A DNA stretch of 64,000 nucleotides from Parablautia sp. Marseille-Q6255 (GCF_951230155.1 NZ_CATNVD010000008.1:1-64000); one strand, 5' to 3'. Numbered from the stretch's first letter, positions 11,672-21,050 are shown. A program made the numbers and translations. The notes: generated from the letters alone by a model not told the origin.

Positions 11672-12697
11672 ATGGCTGCAAAGACAAATGGAGAGATGAC
11701 GGTCGAGCATCCGGTAACGTATGATCCGCAGTATATTCTGATGGTCAATGAGCTGAAAAAATATTTTCCCATAAAGGGCGGAATGGTATCCCGTACAAAG
11801 GGCTATGTAAAGGCTGTTGATGGCGTTACCTTCAACTTAAAGCGTGGTACGACGATGGGCCTTGTAGGTGAGTCCGGCTGCGGAAAGACAACGACAGGAC
11901 GTACGATCCTGCGTCTTTCCGGAGAAAAAACAGGCGGTCAGGTACTTTTCAATGGAAAAGAAGTCTACGATGTGAGCAACGAAGAAATGCGTGCTCTGCG
12001 TACAAAGATGCAGATCATTTTCCAGGACCCGTTTTCCAGTCTGTCTCCAAGACTTCCGGTTGGTGAGATCATAGGAGAAGCAGTGCGCGAGCATAAGCTT
12101 GTGCCGAAGAATGAGTTTGAGGATTACATCGATCAGGTCATGGATAACTGCGGACTTCAGCCGTTCCACAAAGACAGGTATCCGCATGAGTTCTCCGGTG
12201 GTCAGAGACAGCGTATCTGTATCGCGCGCGCACTGGCCCTCAATCCGGAATTCGTTGTCTGTGACGAGCCGGTATCAGCGCTCGACGTGTCGATCCAGGC
12301 ACAGATCATCAACCTGCTGAATGAGCTTCAGGAGAAATACTCACTGACGTATCTGTTTATCTCGCACGACCTTTCTGTCGTAGAGCATATTTCTGATACG
12401 GTAGGCGTTATGTATCTCGGAAATCTCGTAGAATATGGTGAGACAGCAGATATTTTCAAAAATCCGCTTCATCCATATACAAAGGCTCTGTTTTCGGCAA
12501 TCCCGATCCCGGATCCGAATGCGAGAATGAACCGTATCGTGCTGGAAGGCTCTATCCCGTCTCCGGCAAATCCGCCTTCTGGCTGCAAGTTCCATACACG
12601 CTGTCCGTACTGCACGGCTCGTTGTAAGGAAGAAGCGCCGAAGCAGCGCGAGGTAGAAAAGGGACATTATGTAGTGTGCCACCTGTACGATAAGTAA
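11672..12697 (+). CDS. oppF: Oligopeptide ABC transporter ATPase, OppF type
   Basis: The second ATPase of the Opp system (341 aa). Walker A is GESGCGKTT, the Q-loop segment is [10 protein letters not shown], the signature FSGGQRQR, Walker [13 protein letters not shown], and the H-loop SHD. The C-terminal Cys-rich tail ([14 protein letters not shown]) is typical of the OppD/F family. It has an AAGGAGGG site and no spacer after oppD. It is the last gene of the operon; a terminator starts 82 nt later. Confidence 0.95.
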   Translation: MAAKTNGEMTVEHPVTYDPQYILMVNELKKYFPIKGGMVSRTKGYVKAVDGVTFNLKRGTTMGLVGESGCGKTTTGRTILRLSGEKTGGQVLFNGKEVYDVSNEEMRALRTKMQIIFQDPFSSLSPRLPVGEIIGEAVREHKLVPKNEFEDYIDQVMDNCGLQPFHKDRYPHEFSGGQRQRICIARALALNPEFVVCDEPVSALDVSIQAQIINLLNELQEKYSLTYLFISHDLSVVEHISDTVGVMYLGNLVEYGETADIFKNPLHPYTKALFSAIPIPDPNARMNRIVLEGSIPSPANPPSGCKFHTRCPYCTARCKEEAPKQREVEKGHYVVCHLYDK

Positions 12698-12779
12698 AAG
12701 CTGCATGGGCATTGTACAAAGGGCAGTGTAGCTGAGCAAACAGTGAGGATACATTTCACGATGGTTCAATATGATAGAC

Positions 12780-12815
12780 AGCTCCTCAGAATTTCGGTTT
12801 TGGGGAGTTCTTTTT
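12780..12815 (+). terminator. Terminator of the opp operon
   Basis: AGCTCCTCAGAA (12780-12791) pairs over 12 positions, some G-T, with TTTTGGGGAGTT (12798-12809), followed by CTTTTT. No gene is seen between this hairpin and 12988. A TATAAT at 12842 has no good -35 partner. Confidence 0.75.
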
Positions 12816-12987
12816 ATATGTATTTTATTGCGGGATAATGGTATAATCCATGTCATAGGGAACCAGAACCTGTAGCAATCAGAATATACCCTGTTATTCA
12901 ATCAGATGGGAAAAATAGAGGAACAAAGTATTATCTTGTTTAATAGGATTCGCATTTGAAGTTGTCAGATAGAAAGGAAACGGCACT

Positions 12988-13299
12988 ATGAGCGATAATT
13001 GGAAAAAATATCGGGAAGATCAGGATGACGACGGGCGTACAGTCGCAGATATGAGCGACGTGCAGCGTAGTATATTTTCTGGAAGCTGGCGTCCGGTTGG
13101 CGGAGGACACATACCGAAAAATAATGCGGAGCAGCAGGAAGAAACGCGCCCGCACCGCCCGTGGGAAGACGATTCTCTGACAAAAGAAGAGCGCCGCATG
13201 TATGTGCTGGGAGCTATGAAGGCAGCTCTCCTGATCGGTATGGTCTACCTGGTGGGCGGAGGTGTGCTGATCGCACTTTTGCTGGCCTGGTGGAATTAG
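12988..13299 (+). CDS. Unknown small protein with C-terminal membrane anchor (103 aa)
   Basis: I do not recognise this family. Residues 1-67 are hydrophilic and acidic/proline-containing. Residues 76-101 (about AALLIGMVYLVGGGVLIALL) form one strong membrane helix ending in WWN. It would be tail-anchored with the body inside the cell. The ATG at 12988 has AAAGGA about 9 nt upstream, and a strong terminator follows. It appears to be a single-gene unit. Confidence 0.7.
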   Translation: MSDNWKKYREDQDDDGRTVADMSDVQRSIFSGSWRPVGGGHIPKNNAEQQEETRPHRPWEDDSLTKEERRMYVLGAMKAALLIGMVYLVGGGVLIALLLAWWN

Positions 13300-13315
13300 T
13301 GCGATAAAGCAAAAG

Positions 13316-13361
13316 AACCGGAATTGTACTTAAGAAAGATAAAGTACAGCTCCGGTTTTTT
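13316..13361 (+). terminator. Terminator after the 103-aa membrane protein
   Basis: AACCGGAATTGTACTT pairs with AAGTACAGCTCCGGTT with a small internal mismatch, followed by TTTTTTATTTG. It lies between this gene and the convergent Rpn gene, so it may serve both strands. Confidence 0.85.
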
Positions 13362-13371
13362 ATTTGTTACT

Positions 13372-14304
13372 CTATGATGCTAATTCATTATATTTTTGGA
13401 TAAATTCATCGACGCTTTCTGCGCGTGCGGCGATCTTCAATAATTTTGTCAGAACAGCAAAATCTTCTGTCAACAAACGTTCTTTTAAATTTTCAGGGAT
13501 CGGACCGTACTCTTGAAGCAGTTCTAATATACATTCAACTCTCCCCTCGATTTTTCCTTCTTCCATTCCGTCTTGCTTTGCATAATATATGATCTCATCA
13601 AATTTCATAAGCTCCTGTTTCACCTCCGGTAAAATCTTAACGCGTTCTACACAGTTATGCACCGTTTGGATATCCTGGTTTGAAACGTTGTGCATACTGC
13701 TGTCCTGGAGATAATTCAGCATGGATTTGATAGCAGTGTTACCGCCTTTTGTGCCCTTTGTGTAAAAGTAGAGAAATTGAAGTCCGTCTGGATAGGGCAT
13801 TTCCGGCAGTTCGATACACACATTCTGAATCGTGTACAACATGTAATCGTAACCGAACGGATCAAAATCTGTGATGTTTATGACGTAGAGATTTGGCAGG
13901 TGTGAAAAATTGTTTTCTCCGCTGTTCATATAGCGTCCGTCTATCTTGGCCTGATAGAAACGGTTGTGGCGTGGATAATCCTGCTGACTGCGCAGGTGCG
14001 GTTCTACATCATAAAGATTCAGGATTGGATACGCGACATCTGTACTGTCTGTTTGCGTTGTTTCTTCTGATTCTGGTCGGATTTCTTCAATTTCAATATC
14101 CATGCGTATTCCACGGTGTTCGGGAGATATGGCAGGGATCACACGCTGTGCGATAACCCGTATATCGCCGATTTCTTTTTGGAGTAATACCGACAGCAAG
14201 GTGCGGCAGAAGATATTGCCGACATCGGGATCCGTTGCAACTGCGGTCATCAGAAAATCATCGAGTACGTTTAAGTCTTTCAGTGTTCGTTTCGTGTAAT
14301 TCAT
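13372..14304 (-). CDS. Rpn-family PD-(D/E)XK nuclease-like protein
   Basis: A 310-aa protein of the Rpn/PDDEXK_2 type, predicted DNA endonucleases sometimes annotated as transposase. The N-terminal line LNVLDDFLMTAVATDPDVGNIF and the core GIRMDIEIEE ... ILNLYDVEPH resemble the family's D...E-x-K/Q core, although the final motif (DVEPH) departs from the usual EMQ. A central FLYFYTKGTKGG and a C-terminal EEGKIEGRVE stretch are also typical. The ATG at 14304 (complement) has AAGGAGG 7 nt upstream. Its promoter is about 210 nt upstream. Activity is uncertain because of the divergent motif. Confidence 0.72.
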   Translation of the reverse strand: MNYTKRTLKDLNVLDDFLMTAVATDPDVGNIFCRTLLSVLLQKEIGDIRVIAQRVIPAISPEHRGIRMDIEIEEIRPESEETTQTDSTDVAYPILNLYDVEPHLRSQQDYPRHNRFYQAKIDGRYMNSGENNFSHLPNLYVINITDFDPFGYDYMLYTIQNVCIELPEMPYPDGLQFLYFYTKGTKGGNTAIKSMLNYLQDSSMHNVSNQDIQTVHNCVERVKILPEVKQELMKFDEIIYYAKQDGMEEGKIEGRVECILELLQEYGPIPENLKERLLTEDFAVLTKLLKIAARAESVDEFIQKYNELAS

Positions 14305-14859
14305 ATAAGTCCTCCTTTTGTTGGTGGAGCAGACCGTAATGCCATGAATACGAACAATAACCGAGAAATGCACGTTCTCTAAGGGGCGATTTCGGACTGC
14401 CAACAATGAAATTAAGTAACTGCGAAAACGTTGGCGATGTGCCAGAAATCTGCCTTTTGAGAAATGCCGAAGAAACCGGCAGGCGAAATGATTTTCACAA
14501 GGAAATACTCCTGTTTACATCATAGTATAGATTCAGTGGGGTGTCAAGAATTCACAGCGGAATTTGCGGAAAAATGCAGACATTTCGGTGTATGGAAGAC
14601 TGCATCGGCTGTATCTGCGTAGCTTTAAGTATAGAAAAGATAATTTTGCATAATGAAGCTGTGAATAAAAAGCTAAAAAACAGGAAAGTAAATAATAAAG
14701 TTAGAAACATTGACGGCAAATAAACTAAAAAAAGTATTATTGAGTAGTTTTATTGTGCTAAATGAACAAAGGACGGGTGATTTTTTCGTGTTTGACAAAC
14801 GTATAAATTATCAGACAAAAGATTATAATGGACTTATCAAAAACAACGGGGTGTTGGAG
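14305..14859. other. Intergenic region between rpn and the creatininase gene
   Basis: This 550-nt gene-less stretch holds the leader of the Rpn gene on the minus strand, with the self-complementary GCCGGTTTCTTCGGC near 14473-14487, its promoter, and an AT-rich region before the creatininase gene. A TTGACA at 14792 and a TATAAT at 14824 are 26 nt apart, too far for a standard promoter, so the creatininase promoter is unresolved. Confidence 0.5.
14519..14547 (-). promoter_or_regulatory. Promoter of the Rpn-family gene
   Basis: On the minus strand TTGACA (14547-14542) and TATGAT (14524-14519) are separated by 17 nt. It predicts a leader of about 200 nt before the ATG at 14304. Confidence 0.75.
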
Positions 14860-15615
14860 ATGGAGAATACAACAAGAATAAAAGAGATGACCTGGTTTGA
14901 GTATGCGAGGAGGACAGATGACTGGTTCATATTGCCGGTAGGTGCAGTAGAACAACACGGACCGCATCTTCCATTATATGTGGATACAATTCTGGCAGAA
15001 GAATTTGCAGAAAGAATTGCAGAGCAGGTGCATGGTGTAGTGGCGCCGGCACTCAGTTATGGATACAAGTCAAAACCATTTAGCGGAGGGGGACCTCTGT
15101 TTCCGGGAACGATAGATTTAAGCGGCAGAACATTGCAGTACATAATAGAGGATATTCTGGAGGAAGCTGTCAGAGATGGATTTAAAAAAATCTTGATTTT
15201 CAGTGCACATTTTGAAAACGAAGCATTTATCGCAGAGGCAATGGATATCTGTTCGAGAAGATTTGGGGATACTGTTCAGATTTTGTTGATGAACTGGTGG
15301 GATCCGATGAGTCCGACTCTGATAGATGAGGTGTTTGATACGATACCATTTCCGGGATGGGCACTGGAGCATGCCGCTGTTACAGAAACCTCTCTCATGA
15401 TGTATTTTGCACCGGCGATGGTCAGAGCAGAGCAGATCGTGCAACGTAGCAATGCTGTCCCGGAAATCTGCTATAAATATCCGATTGATCGAAACAGCAT
15501 TCCCAAGGACGGATGTCTCGCATCAGCTCAGTCTTCCAGTGCAGAAAAGGGCAGGAAAATAGTAGAAGATGTGATACGGAATATAACGGACTATCTGAAG
15601 AAACTGGATATTTAA
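14860..15615 (+). CDS. Creatininase-family amidohydrolase
   Basis: A 251-aa metal-dependent hydrolase of the creatininase family, which opens cyclic amides or removes formyl/amide groups. The signature VGAVEQHGPHLPLYVDT (near residues 27-43) holds the metal-binding E, H and D. Further metal/active-site elements are GTIDLSG and SAHFENE (normally NGHGGN), the latter unusual. Length fits the family. ATG 14860, after GGGGTGTTGGAG, gives the standard family start; an upstream in-frame start would add 50 poorly conserved residues. It converges on the PucR-type regulator. Creatinine, a formylated purine intermediate or another cyclic amide are all possible substrates. Confidence 0.82.
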   Translation: MENTTRIKEMTWFEYARRTDDWFILPVGAVEQHGPHLPLYVDTILAEEFAERIAEQVHGVVAPALSYGYKSKPFSGGGPLFPGTIDLSGRTLQYIIEDILEEAVRDGFKKILIFSAHFENEAFIAEAMDICSRRFGDTVQILLMNWWDPMSPTLIDEVFDTIPFPGWALEHAAVTETSLMMYFAPAMVRAEQIVQRSNAVPEICYKYPIDRNSIPKDGCLASAQSSSAEKGRKIVEDVIRNITDYLKKLDI

Positions 15616-15684
15616 GAGAGAGAGGAAATCCGGCAGAAAAGGATCTGCCAGAGAAATCTTTTCCCGGACAGATCCGCTGTGATG

Positions 15685-16860
15685 TCATGTATCGTATAGA
15701 AGCACACTGATAAAAAGCTCCATCTGCTCCAGAGAATTTGAGAAATCTGATCCGAGCAGAGATTTAATCAGTGAAAGGCGATACGATAACGTATTTTTAT
15801 GGATGTAAAGATCGGCAGCAGTTTTCGTAAGGCTGTTGTTGTTAATAAAATAAGACTTTAAGGTTTTAAGGAGATTGGCAGAGTGTTTTTCATCATACTC
15901 AATCAAAACTTTAATGTTCTTATAACAATAATCAACAATGCGGTTATTTTTCTTTAATTCAAGCAAAATGCGGTAAATCCCGAGCTGTTCATATCGTATG
16001 ATACATTCGGGGGGGGGTAAAAGGTGATAGTCCTTATAGGAAAGGCAAAGCTGTACTTCCTTGTATGCAGCTTTGATTTCGGTAATTTCCTGCTTGACCG
16101 AGCTAAATGCGAGGTAGATCGGATGAGAAGGAAATAATGCTTTCATATAGCGGAATGCCTTTTCAATTTCCTGACGGGTATCATCAAAATTCTGGTCCGC
16201 AGTGATAAACAGGATCAGCTGATTCGCATAGGAGCAGGAAAGGATGTTTGATGAATCCGTGCCCAGACGTTTATGCCGGATAAAAGAATTCATCTGACGA
16301 AAACATAGTTCTGTAGTTTTGGAAAATGCAGTTTCATCGGCCTGGACAATAGCAATACAGTAGTTATCATATAACGCGATATCATAAAATTGCAGCAGTG
16401 AATCGATGTCACAGTTTTCAGAAAACAATGCACTTTCCAGAAAAAAGCGAGTGCGCTCTCTGGAATTGTGTTCGGCCTGAATTAGCTGAATGATTTCTTT
16501 TGTAGCATCTACGAGTTTTACGTTCCAGGGCATTTCAAATAAGGGAAATGATTTTTCATTTGCAATGCGCAGGACTTCCTCAGGGATCGAAGCAATATGT
16601 TCGGGATGAAGCAAAAATATAATCCCGGATAAATTTTTGGCGATGCATTCGGCTGTTAAGTGAATCAGGTATGTATCGCTGACAGGAAGTCCGAGTCCTG
16701 TAACAAACAGCAATTCGCCGCCGTGAAGCCATTGTGATATGGTAGGCGTTACACAGACAAATGGCCAAGTGACTTTCCTCGTCAAGCCATCTTCACCGGC
16801 ACGCAATTTTACGTTGCGAAAAGTGGTTAGAGAAAAAAGGTCACTACAGTATATTGACAT
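15685..16860 (-). CDS. PucR/CdaR-family transcriptional regulator
   Basis: A 391-aa regulator with an N-terminal PucR-type sensor domain (residues 1-120, including FVCVTPTISQWLHGGELLF and GLGLPVS) and a C-terminal helix-turn-helix (LTKTAADLYIHKNTLSYRLSLI, near 345-366). Members of this family control purine, allantoin and other nitrogen-compound catabolism. It is transcribed away from the ADP-ribosylglycohydrolase-transporter operon, so it likely controls that operon. ATG 16860 (complement) follows TAGGAGTG. A run of nine C within the coding strand (16009-16017) encodes Pro-Pro-Pro and is a potential slippage site. Confidence 0.88.
   Translation of the reverse strand: MSIYCSDLFSLTTFRNVKLRAGEDGLTRKVTWPFVCVTPTISQWLHGGELLFVTGLGLPVSDTYLIHLTAECIAKNLSGIIFLLHPEHIASIPEEVLRIANEKSFPLFEMPWNVKLVDATKEIIQLIQAEHNSRERTRFFLESALFSENCDIDSLLQFYDIALYDNYCIAIVQADETAFSKTTELCFRQMNSFIRHKRLGTDSSNILSCSYANQLILFITADQNFDDTRQEIEKAFRYMKALFPSHPIYLAFSSVKQEITEIKAAYKEVQLCLSYKDYHLLPPPECIIRYEQLGIYRILLELKKNNRIVDYCYKNIKVLIEYDEKHSANLLKTLKSYFINNNSLTKTAADLYIHKNTLSYRLSLIKSLLGSDFSNSLEQMELFISVLLYDT
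16009..16017 (-). repeat. Nine-base homopolymer (C9 on coding strand) inside the pucR-type gene
   Basis: Nine consecutive G on the plus strand are read as CCC CCC CCC in the regulator. Gain or loss of one base would frameshift the protein before its DNA-binding domain. Confidence 0.95.
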
Positions 16861-16896
16861 AATAATCACTCCTAAAACAAAAAATATCTTACTATT

Positions 16897-16925
16897 ATTT
16901 ATCATAGAATGAAAAGGCGTGTCAA
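16897..16925 (-). promoter_or_regulatory. Possible promoter of the PucR-type regulator
   Basis: A perfect TTGACA (16925-16920, complement) is followed after 17 nt by ATAAAT. The -10 is poor, so confidence is limited. The adjacent TATC-TTTC-GATA inverted repeat at 16927-16938 lies in the divergent control region and could be an operator. Confidence 0.4.
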
Positions 16926-16985
16926 GTATCTTTCGATATTTCAAAAGTGCGTCTTAAAAATAAACAATAAGGATGAGGTGAAAAA

Positions 16986-18395
16986 ATGAAACAGGCATGG
17001 GAATATGATTACGAATTTTTTTGTGATGCAGTGCCAGTAAAAGACAGAAAGGATTTAATCCAGTGGGACACTATGCTGGAGGGAAAATTTCTGGAGGAAG
17101 CAAAGGAGATGCTTGAAATCGGAAAGGGAGCGTGGATAAAGCCGCTTCCAGAATCAAAAGCTCCGTTTTCCAAGATGCTCGGTGCGATCTCCTCTATGAA
17201 AAATATGGGTTACAACGTGGATGAGGCAACAAAGCTGATCCCGGAGGCTTTTGAGTGTATTGAGAAAAATGATCTGATCCGGCTGCAGATTGTAAATGCA
17301 CGGGTATTTAAAGCTCTTGCAGAGGCAGAGAAGATTCCAGATCATCCTTACTGGGGCTATACGGTATATGAGAGCTTTGAGCAGTATTGCGCAGCCGTCA
17401 CCTTCCCGGAGTATCCAGATTATCAGATTCCGGACAAAGACAAGCTCTTTGAGCAGGTACATGCAGGATGGCTTGGTGAGATCATCGGATCAGCGCTGGG
17501 GACTGCAGTAGAAGGGTTTAAGTCTTCAAGGCTGTGGGAGGTATTTGGTGAAATCCATGATTATGTAAAGCCGCCGGAGACGCTGAATGATGACATTACA
17601 TTTGAGCTTGCATTTTTAGAGGCATTCAGAGAAAAGGGCTATGATCTGACAGCGGACGATATCGCTGACAAATGGATCGGATATATTCCATTTGCCTATA
17701 CGGCAGAAGGTGTTGCACTGAATCAGCTGCGCCAGGGTATTTATCCGCCGGAAAGCGCGTATGTGGCAAATCCATACAGAGAGATGATCGGAGCTGCGAT
17801 GAGAGCAGCTGTGTGCGGAACGATCGCACCGGGTAATCCAAAGCTTGCAGCAGAGCTGGCGTGGAAGGACGGGTCAATTTCTCATCATAACAACGGAATT
17901 CTTACAGAGATTTTCAATGCAGTGATTGTCTCGATGGCATATGTGGAAAAGGATATCCGGGTGATTTTGGATAAGGCATGTGACATGATTCCAAAGGACA
18001 GTGAATTTTATTCCGTTATCACGTTTGCGAGAAAGGCATGTGAAACATCGGCAACTTACAGAGAAGCATGTGAAAAATGTGAAGAGAAATATAAGGAGTA
18101 TAACTGGGTACACGCATACCCGAATATGGCATTTGAAATTGTTGCAATGCATTTCGCAGGAAATGATTTTGAAAAGGCAATGACGATATTGATGATGGCA
18201 GGTCAGGACAACGACTGTACGGGAGGACCGATCGGTCATGCATATGGTACTCTGCTTGGTAAAGAGGCAATCGGGGATAAATTTATTTTACCTTTGCAGG
18301 ATCAGCTTGATACGTATGTACGGACGATGGAGAGCCAGACGATTACTTCGCTGTCTGAGAAGACGACAGAAGCCATTCTGAAATATAATAAATAA
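16986..18395 (+). CDS. ADP-ribosylglycohydrolase-fold protein with extra N-terminal domain
   Basis: A 469-aa protein whose residues ~157-460 match the ADP-ribosyl-glycohydrolase (DraG-type) fold, which hydrolyses N-glycosidic bonds with two metal ions. Visible are AGWLGEIIGSALGTAVEG (160-177), the metal motif NDDITFE at 201-207 (normally TDDT), and the C-terminal GQDNDCTGG, equivalent to the D-x-D-T metal site. Residues 1-150 form a helical domain I do not recognise. It is the first gene of the nucleoside-transporter operon and has GGATGAGGTG before the ATG. Here it more likely cleaves an imported nucleoside-like compound than protein-bound ADP-ribose, but that is inference. Confidence 0.82.
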   Translation: MKQAWEYDYEFFCDAVPVKDRKDLIQWDTMLEGKFLEEAKEMLEIGKGAWIKPLPESKAPFSKMLGAISSMKNMGYNVDEATKLIPEAFECIEKNDLIRLQIVNARVFKALAEAEKIPDHPYWGYTVYESFEQYCAAVTFPEYPDYQIPDKDKLFEQVHAGWLGEIIGSALGTAVEGFKSSRLWEVFGEIHDYVKPPETLNDDITFELAFLEAFREKGYDLTADDIADKWIGYIPFAYTAEGVALNQLRQGIYPPESAYVANPYREMIGAAMRAAVCGTIAPGNPKLAAELAWKDGSISHHNNGILTEIFNAVIVSMAYVEKDIRVILDKACDMIPKDSEFYSVITFARKACETSATYREACEKCEEKYKEYNWVHAYPNMAFEIVAMHFAGNDFEKAMTILMMAGQDNDCTGGPIGHAYGTLLGKEAIGDKFILPLQDQLDTYVRTMESQTITSLSEKTTEAILKYNK

Positions 18396-18430
18396 TAAGA
18401 AACAAGCAAAAAAGAAAGGCAGGTAACAGT

Positions 18431-19432
18431 ATGAAAATGAAAAGATTGGCAGCAATGACATTATGTGCAGTGATGTGTGCGACAACAGTTGTTCCGGTTA
18501 TGGCGGAGGAAAAAGACAAGGTGATCGGTCTGCTGATTCCATCCCCGGAAGGAGACCCGTTTATCAGTCTTTGTATCAAAGGTCTTGAGAAGCTTGCAGA
18601 CGAGCAGGGGGCAGAGCTGAAGATCGTGGAAACGGTAGATAAAGCGGAGTATGAGGATCAGACAAGAGCAATGGCTGAAATGGGAGCAAATCCAGTTTAC
18701 ACTATGTGGGGAGATCTTTCTGAGATCGCAGACCGCATTGCACCGGAGTATCCAGATACAGACTTCGTTCTCTGTGACGTATATATGGAAACGGATCAGC
18801 CGAATGTCAGCTCCGTTGCGGTAGACCCGTCTCAGTCTGCATTTATTGCCGGTGTAGTAGCTGCGAACAATACAGAGGTAAATAAGGTTGGGTTTATTGC
18901 ACATGCGGATCGCCCGGTAAGCCGCAAATACCGTGATGGATTTATTCAGGGTGTTGAGTATGTCAATCCCGATATTGAAGTAAAGGTAGCATATGTAGGA
19001 AATGATCAGGACCCGGTAAAGGGACAGGAAGTGGCAAAGCTGATGGTTCAGAATGAAGGAGTAGACCTGATCTTCCAGTCAGCTTCCAGAAGCGGTCTCG
19101 GCGTGATTGCAGGATGTGAACAGCTTGGTATTAAGTGTATTGGAAGTGATGACTATCAAGGTGACGTCAGTGACTGTGTGATCTGGTCAGCGCTCAAACC
19201 GATTGATGAGGCTTTGTATGTAGTAGGAAAGTCATCCTTTGAGGGTGAATTTATGAGCGGTGACAAAGAGTATGGTCTGACAGATGGACTGCCAATGTAT
19301 ACGCAGGAAGAGTTTGACAGCCTGAGCGAAGATGTTCAGGAATCCGTCAAGAAGGTAGAAGAAGAATTCATGGCAGGAAATATTGAGGTAACTGTCGAAA
19401 CGGAAGCTGAGACAGAAGCCAAAACAGAGTAA
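18431..19432 (+). CDS. BMP-family nucleoside ABC transporter substrate-binding protein
   Basis: A 333-aa member of the BMP (PnrA/TmpC-like) family that binds purine nucleosides or related compounds outside the cell. A signal peptide (1-25, ending PVMA) is followed by VIGLLIPSPEGDPF, typical of the first beta strand, and later by VSSVAVDPSQSAFIAGVVA and GFIAHADRPVSRKYRDGFIQG. No lipobox is apparent. The C-terminus ends in an acidic Thr-Glu-Ala tail (VETEAETEAKTE), similar in composition to the OppA linker. An 11-bp hairpin follows the stop codon. Confidence 0.88.
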   Translation: MKMKRLAAMTLCAVMCATTVVPVMAEEKDKVIGLLIPSPEGDPFISLCIKGLEKLADEQGAELKIVETVDKAEYEDQTRAMAEMGANPVYTMWGDLSEIADRIAPEYPDTDFVLCDVYMETDQPNVSSVAVDPSQSAFIAGVVAANNTEVNKVGFIAHADRPVSRKYRDGFIQGVEYVNPDIEVKVAYVGNDQDPVKGQEVAKLMVQNEGVDLIFQSASRSGLGVIAGCEQLGIKCIGSDDYQGDVSDCVIWSALKPIDEALYVVGKSSFEGEFMSGDKEYGLTDGLPMYTQEEFDSLSEDVQESVKKVEEEFMAGNIEVTVETEAETEAKTE

Positions 19433-19470
19433 ACAGGACACACAAAATACGATAACGCAAATACAATAGG

Positions 19471-19499
19471 TGCTGCTGTGCAGGATTTGCGCAGCAGCA
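19471..19499 (+). terminator. Intercistronic hairpin after the BMP-type binding protein
   Basis: TGCTGCTGTGC (19471-19481) pairs with GCGCAGCAGCA (19489-19499) over 11 positions with one G-T pair. No T-run follows, so it is more likely an mRNA stabiliser that raises binding-protein expression than a full terminator. Confidence 0.55.
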
Positions 19500-19523
19500 T
19501 AATTGTTAAAATGGAGGGGTTGG

Positions 19524-21050
19524 ATGGATGACATTATCCTGGAAGTGAAACATATTTCTAAATATTTTGGGACATTTGCAGCAAATAAAAATATTGACCT
19601 GAAGGTAAAAAAGGGTACTGTGCATTCCATTATTGGTGAGAATGGAGCTGGAAAGAGTACTCTGATGAATATGATCTCAGGAATATATCAGCCCAGTCAG
19701 GGTGAAATTTATGTAAAGGGTGAAAAAGTAGTATTTCGAAATCCCAATGATGCAACGAAACGTGGAATCGGTATGGTGCATCAGGAGTTTATGCTTTTTC
19801 CAGAACTGACGATTCTGGAAAATCTGATGATGGGATTTGAAACAACGAAATCAGGCAGATTTTTAGATAAGAAAAAGGCAGCAGCAGATATTGAAGAAAT
19901 CACGAAAAAATATAATTTTTCGATTCCTCTGAACCAGAAAGCAGAAGAACTTCCAGTTTCTCTGCTGCAGCAGGTTGAAATTGTCAAGGTGCTTTACAAA
20001 GGCGCGGAACTCATTATTCTGGATGAACCGACAGCCGTTCTGACTCCGCAGGGGATCGAAGGATTGTTTGCCGCTATCCGAAATCTGACAAAACTTGGAA
20101 AGACTATTATTATGATTACCCATAAGCTGAAAGAGGTTATGGAAATTTCGGATTATATTACGGTGTTAAAAGATGGAGAGGTAACTGGAAATCTTCTTCC
20201 GCAGGAGACAAATGAAGAAGAAATGGCAAGCCTCATGGTAGGGCGAAAGGTTCTGTTTAATACAACGAAGCAAGAAAAGCAGATAGGCGGACCGATCCTC
20301 GAGGTAAAAAAACTGACGGTAGCAGACAGCGATGGAGTAGACCGGGTAAAAAATGTCAGTCTGACAGTGAAAAAGGGGGAGATTGTAGGGATCGCAGGTG
20401 TAGCCGGATCGGGGCAGAGCGAACTGGTTGAAGCAATTTTTGGATTGAGAAGACCGAAATCCGGTGATATTTATTACAAAAATGAATTGATAACAAACAA
20501 AACGCCAAGAGAAAAAAGACAGGTAAAGATCGGATACGTTCCTCAGGACCGCCTTGCGACCGGATGCTGTGTGAATGGCAGTCTGATGGAGAACTGTATC
20601 ATGGGGTATCATGTTGCACATAAATTCAGCAATCCGCGGCTGATTAATAAAAAAGAGGCAAGAGATTTTACCGAAGATGTAGAAAAGCAGTTTCAGGTCA
20701 AAATACAGGATATTTCGGATGCAATGGGAACAATGTCAGGGGGAAATATTCAAAAGGCGATTGTAGGACGGGAATTTATGCAGGATAATAATCTGCTGAT
20801 CATCGAGGATCCGACGCGTGGAATTGATGTCGGAGCGATTGAATTTATCTGGCAGAAGATTATTGATATTTCTGAACAGGGATGTTCTATTTTGCTTGTC
20901 AGCCATGAGCTTGGAGAGATCATGGAGCTGTCCGACCGTATTTTGATCATGTACAATGGAGAAATCACAGGAAATCTTCTGAATACGGCAGATCTTGATG
21001 AAAAGACAGTAGGTCTGTATATGCTGGGAGGGAAGAAAGATGAAGCTTAA
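19524..21050 (+). CDS. Nucleoside ABC transporter ATPase with two nucleotide-binding domains
   Basis: A 508-aa double ATPase of the sugar/nucleoside (RbsA/YufO/NupO) type. The first domain has Walker A GENGAGKST, a Q-loop MVHQEFMLFPELT and Walker B LIILDEPTAVLTP, with a divergent signature around LPVSLLQQ. The second has the variant Walker A GVAGSGQSE, signature MSGGNIQKA and Walker B LLIIEDPTRGID. That degenerate second site is usual for this subfamily. ATG 19524 lies after GGAGGGG; the stop overlaps the next gene by 11 nt. It energises the two permeases encoded downstream. Confidence 0.93.
   Translation: MDDIILEVKHISKYFGTFAANKNIDLKVKKGTVHSIIGENGAGKSTLMNMISGIYQPSQGEIYVKGEKVVFRNPNDATKRGIGMVHQEFMLFPELTILENLMMGFETTKSGRFLDKKKAAADIEEITKKYNFSIPLNQKAEELPVSLLQQVEIVKVLYKGAELIILDEPTAVLTPQGIEGLFAAIRNLTKLGKTIIMITHKLKEVMEISDYITVLKDGEVTGNLLPQETNEEEMASLMVGRKVLFNTTKQEKQIGGPILEVKKLTVADSDGVDRVKNVSLTVKKGEIVGIAGVAGSGQSELVEAIFGLRRPKSGDIYYKNELITNKTPREKRQVKIGYVPQDRLATGCCVNGSLMENCIMGYHVAHKFSNPRLINKKEARDFTEDVEKQFQVKIQDISDAMGTMSGGNIQKAIVGREFMQDNNLLIIEDPTRGIDVGAIEFIWQKIIDISEQGCSILLVSHELGEIMELSDRILIMYNGEITGNLLNTADLDEKTVGLYMLGGKKDEA

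Noticed and set aside
12842-12847. TATAAT before the 103-aa membrane protein
   Set aside because: No acceptable -35 at 16-19 nt upstream, so not listed as a promoter.
14792-14829. TTGACA and TATAAT upstream of the creatininase gene as a promoter
   Set aside because: The spacing is 26 nt, outside the workable range for sigma-A and no activator site is evident.
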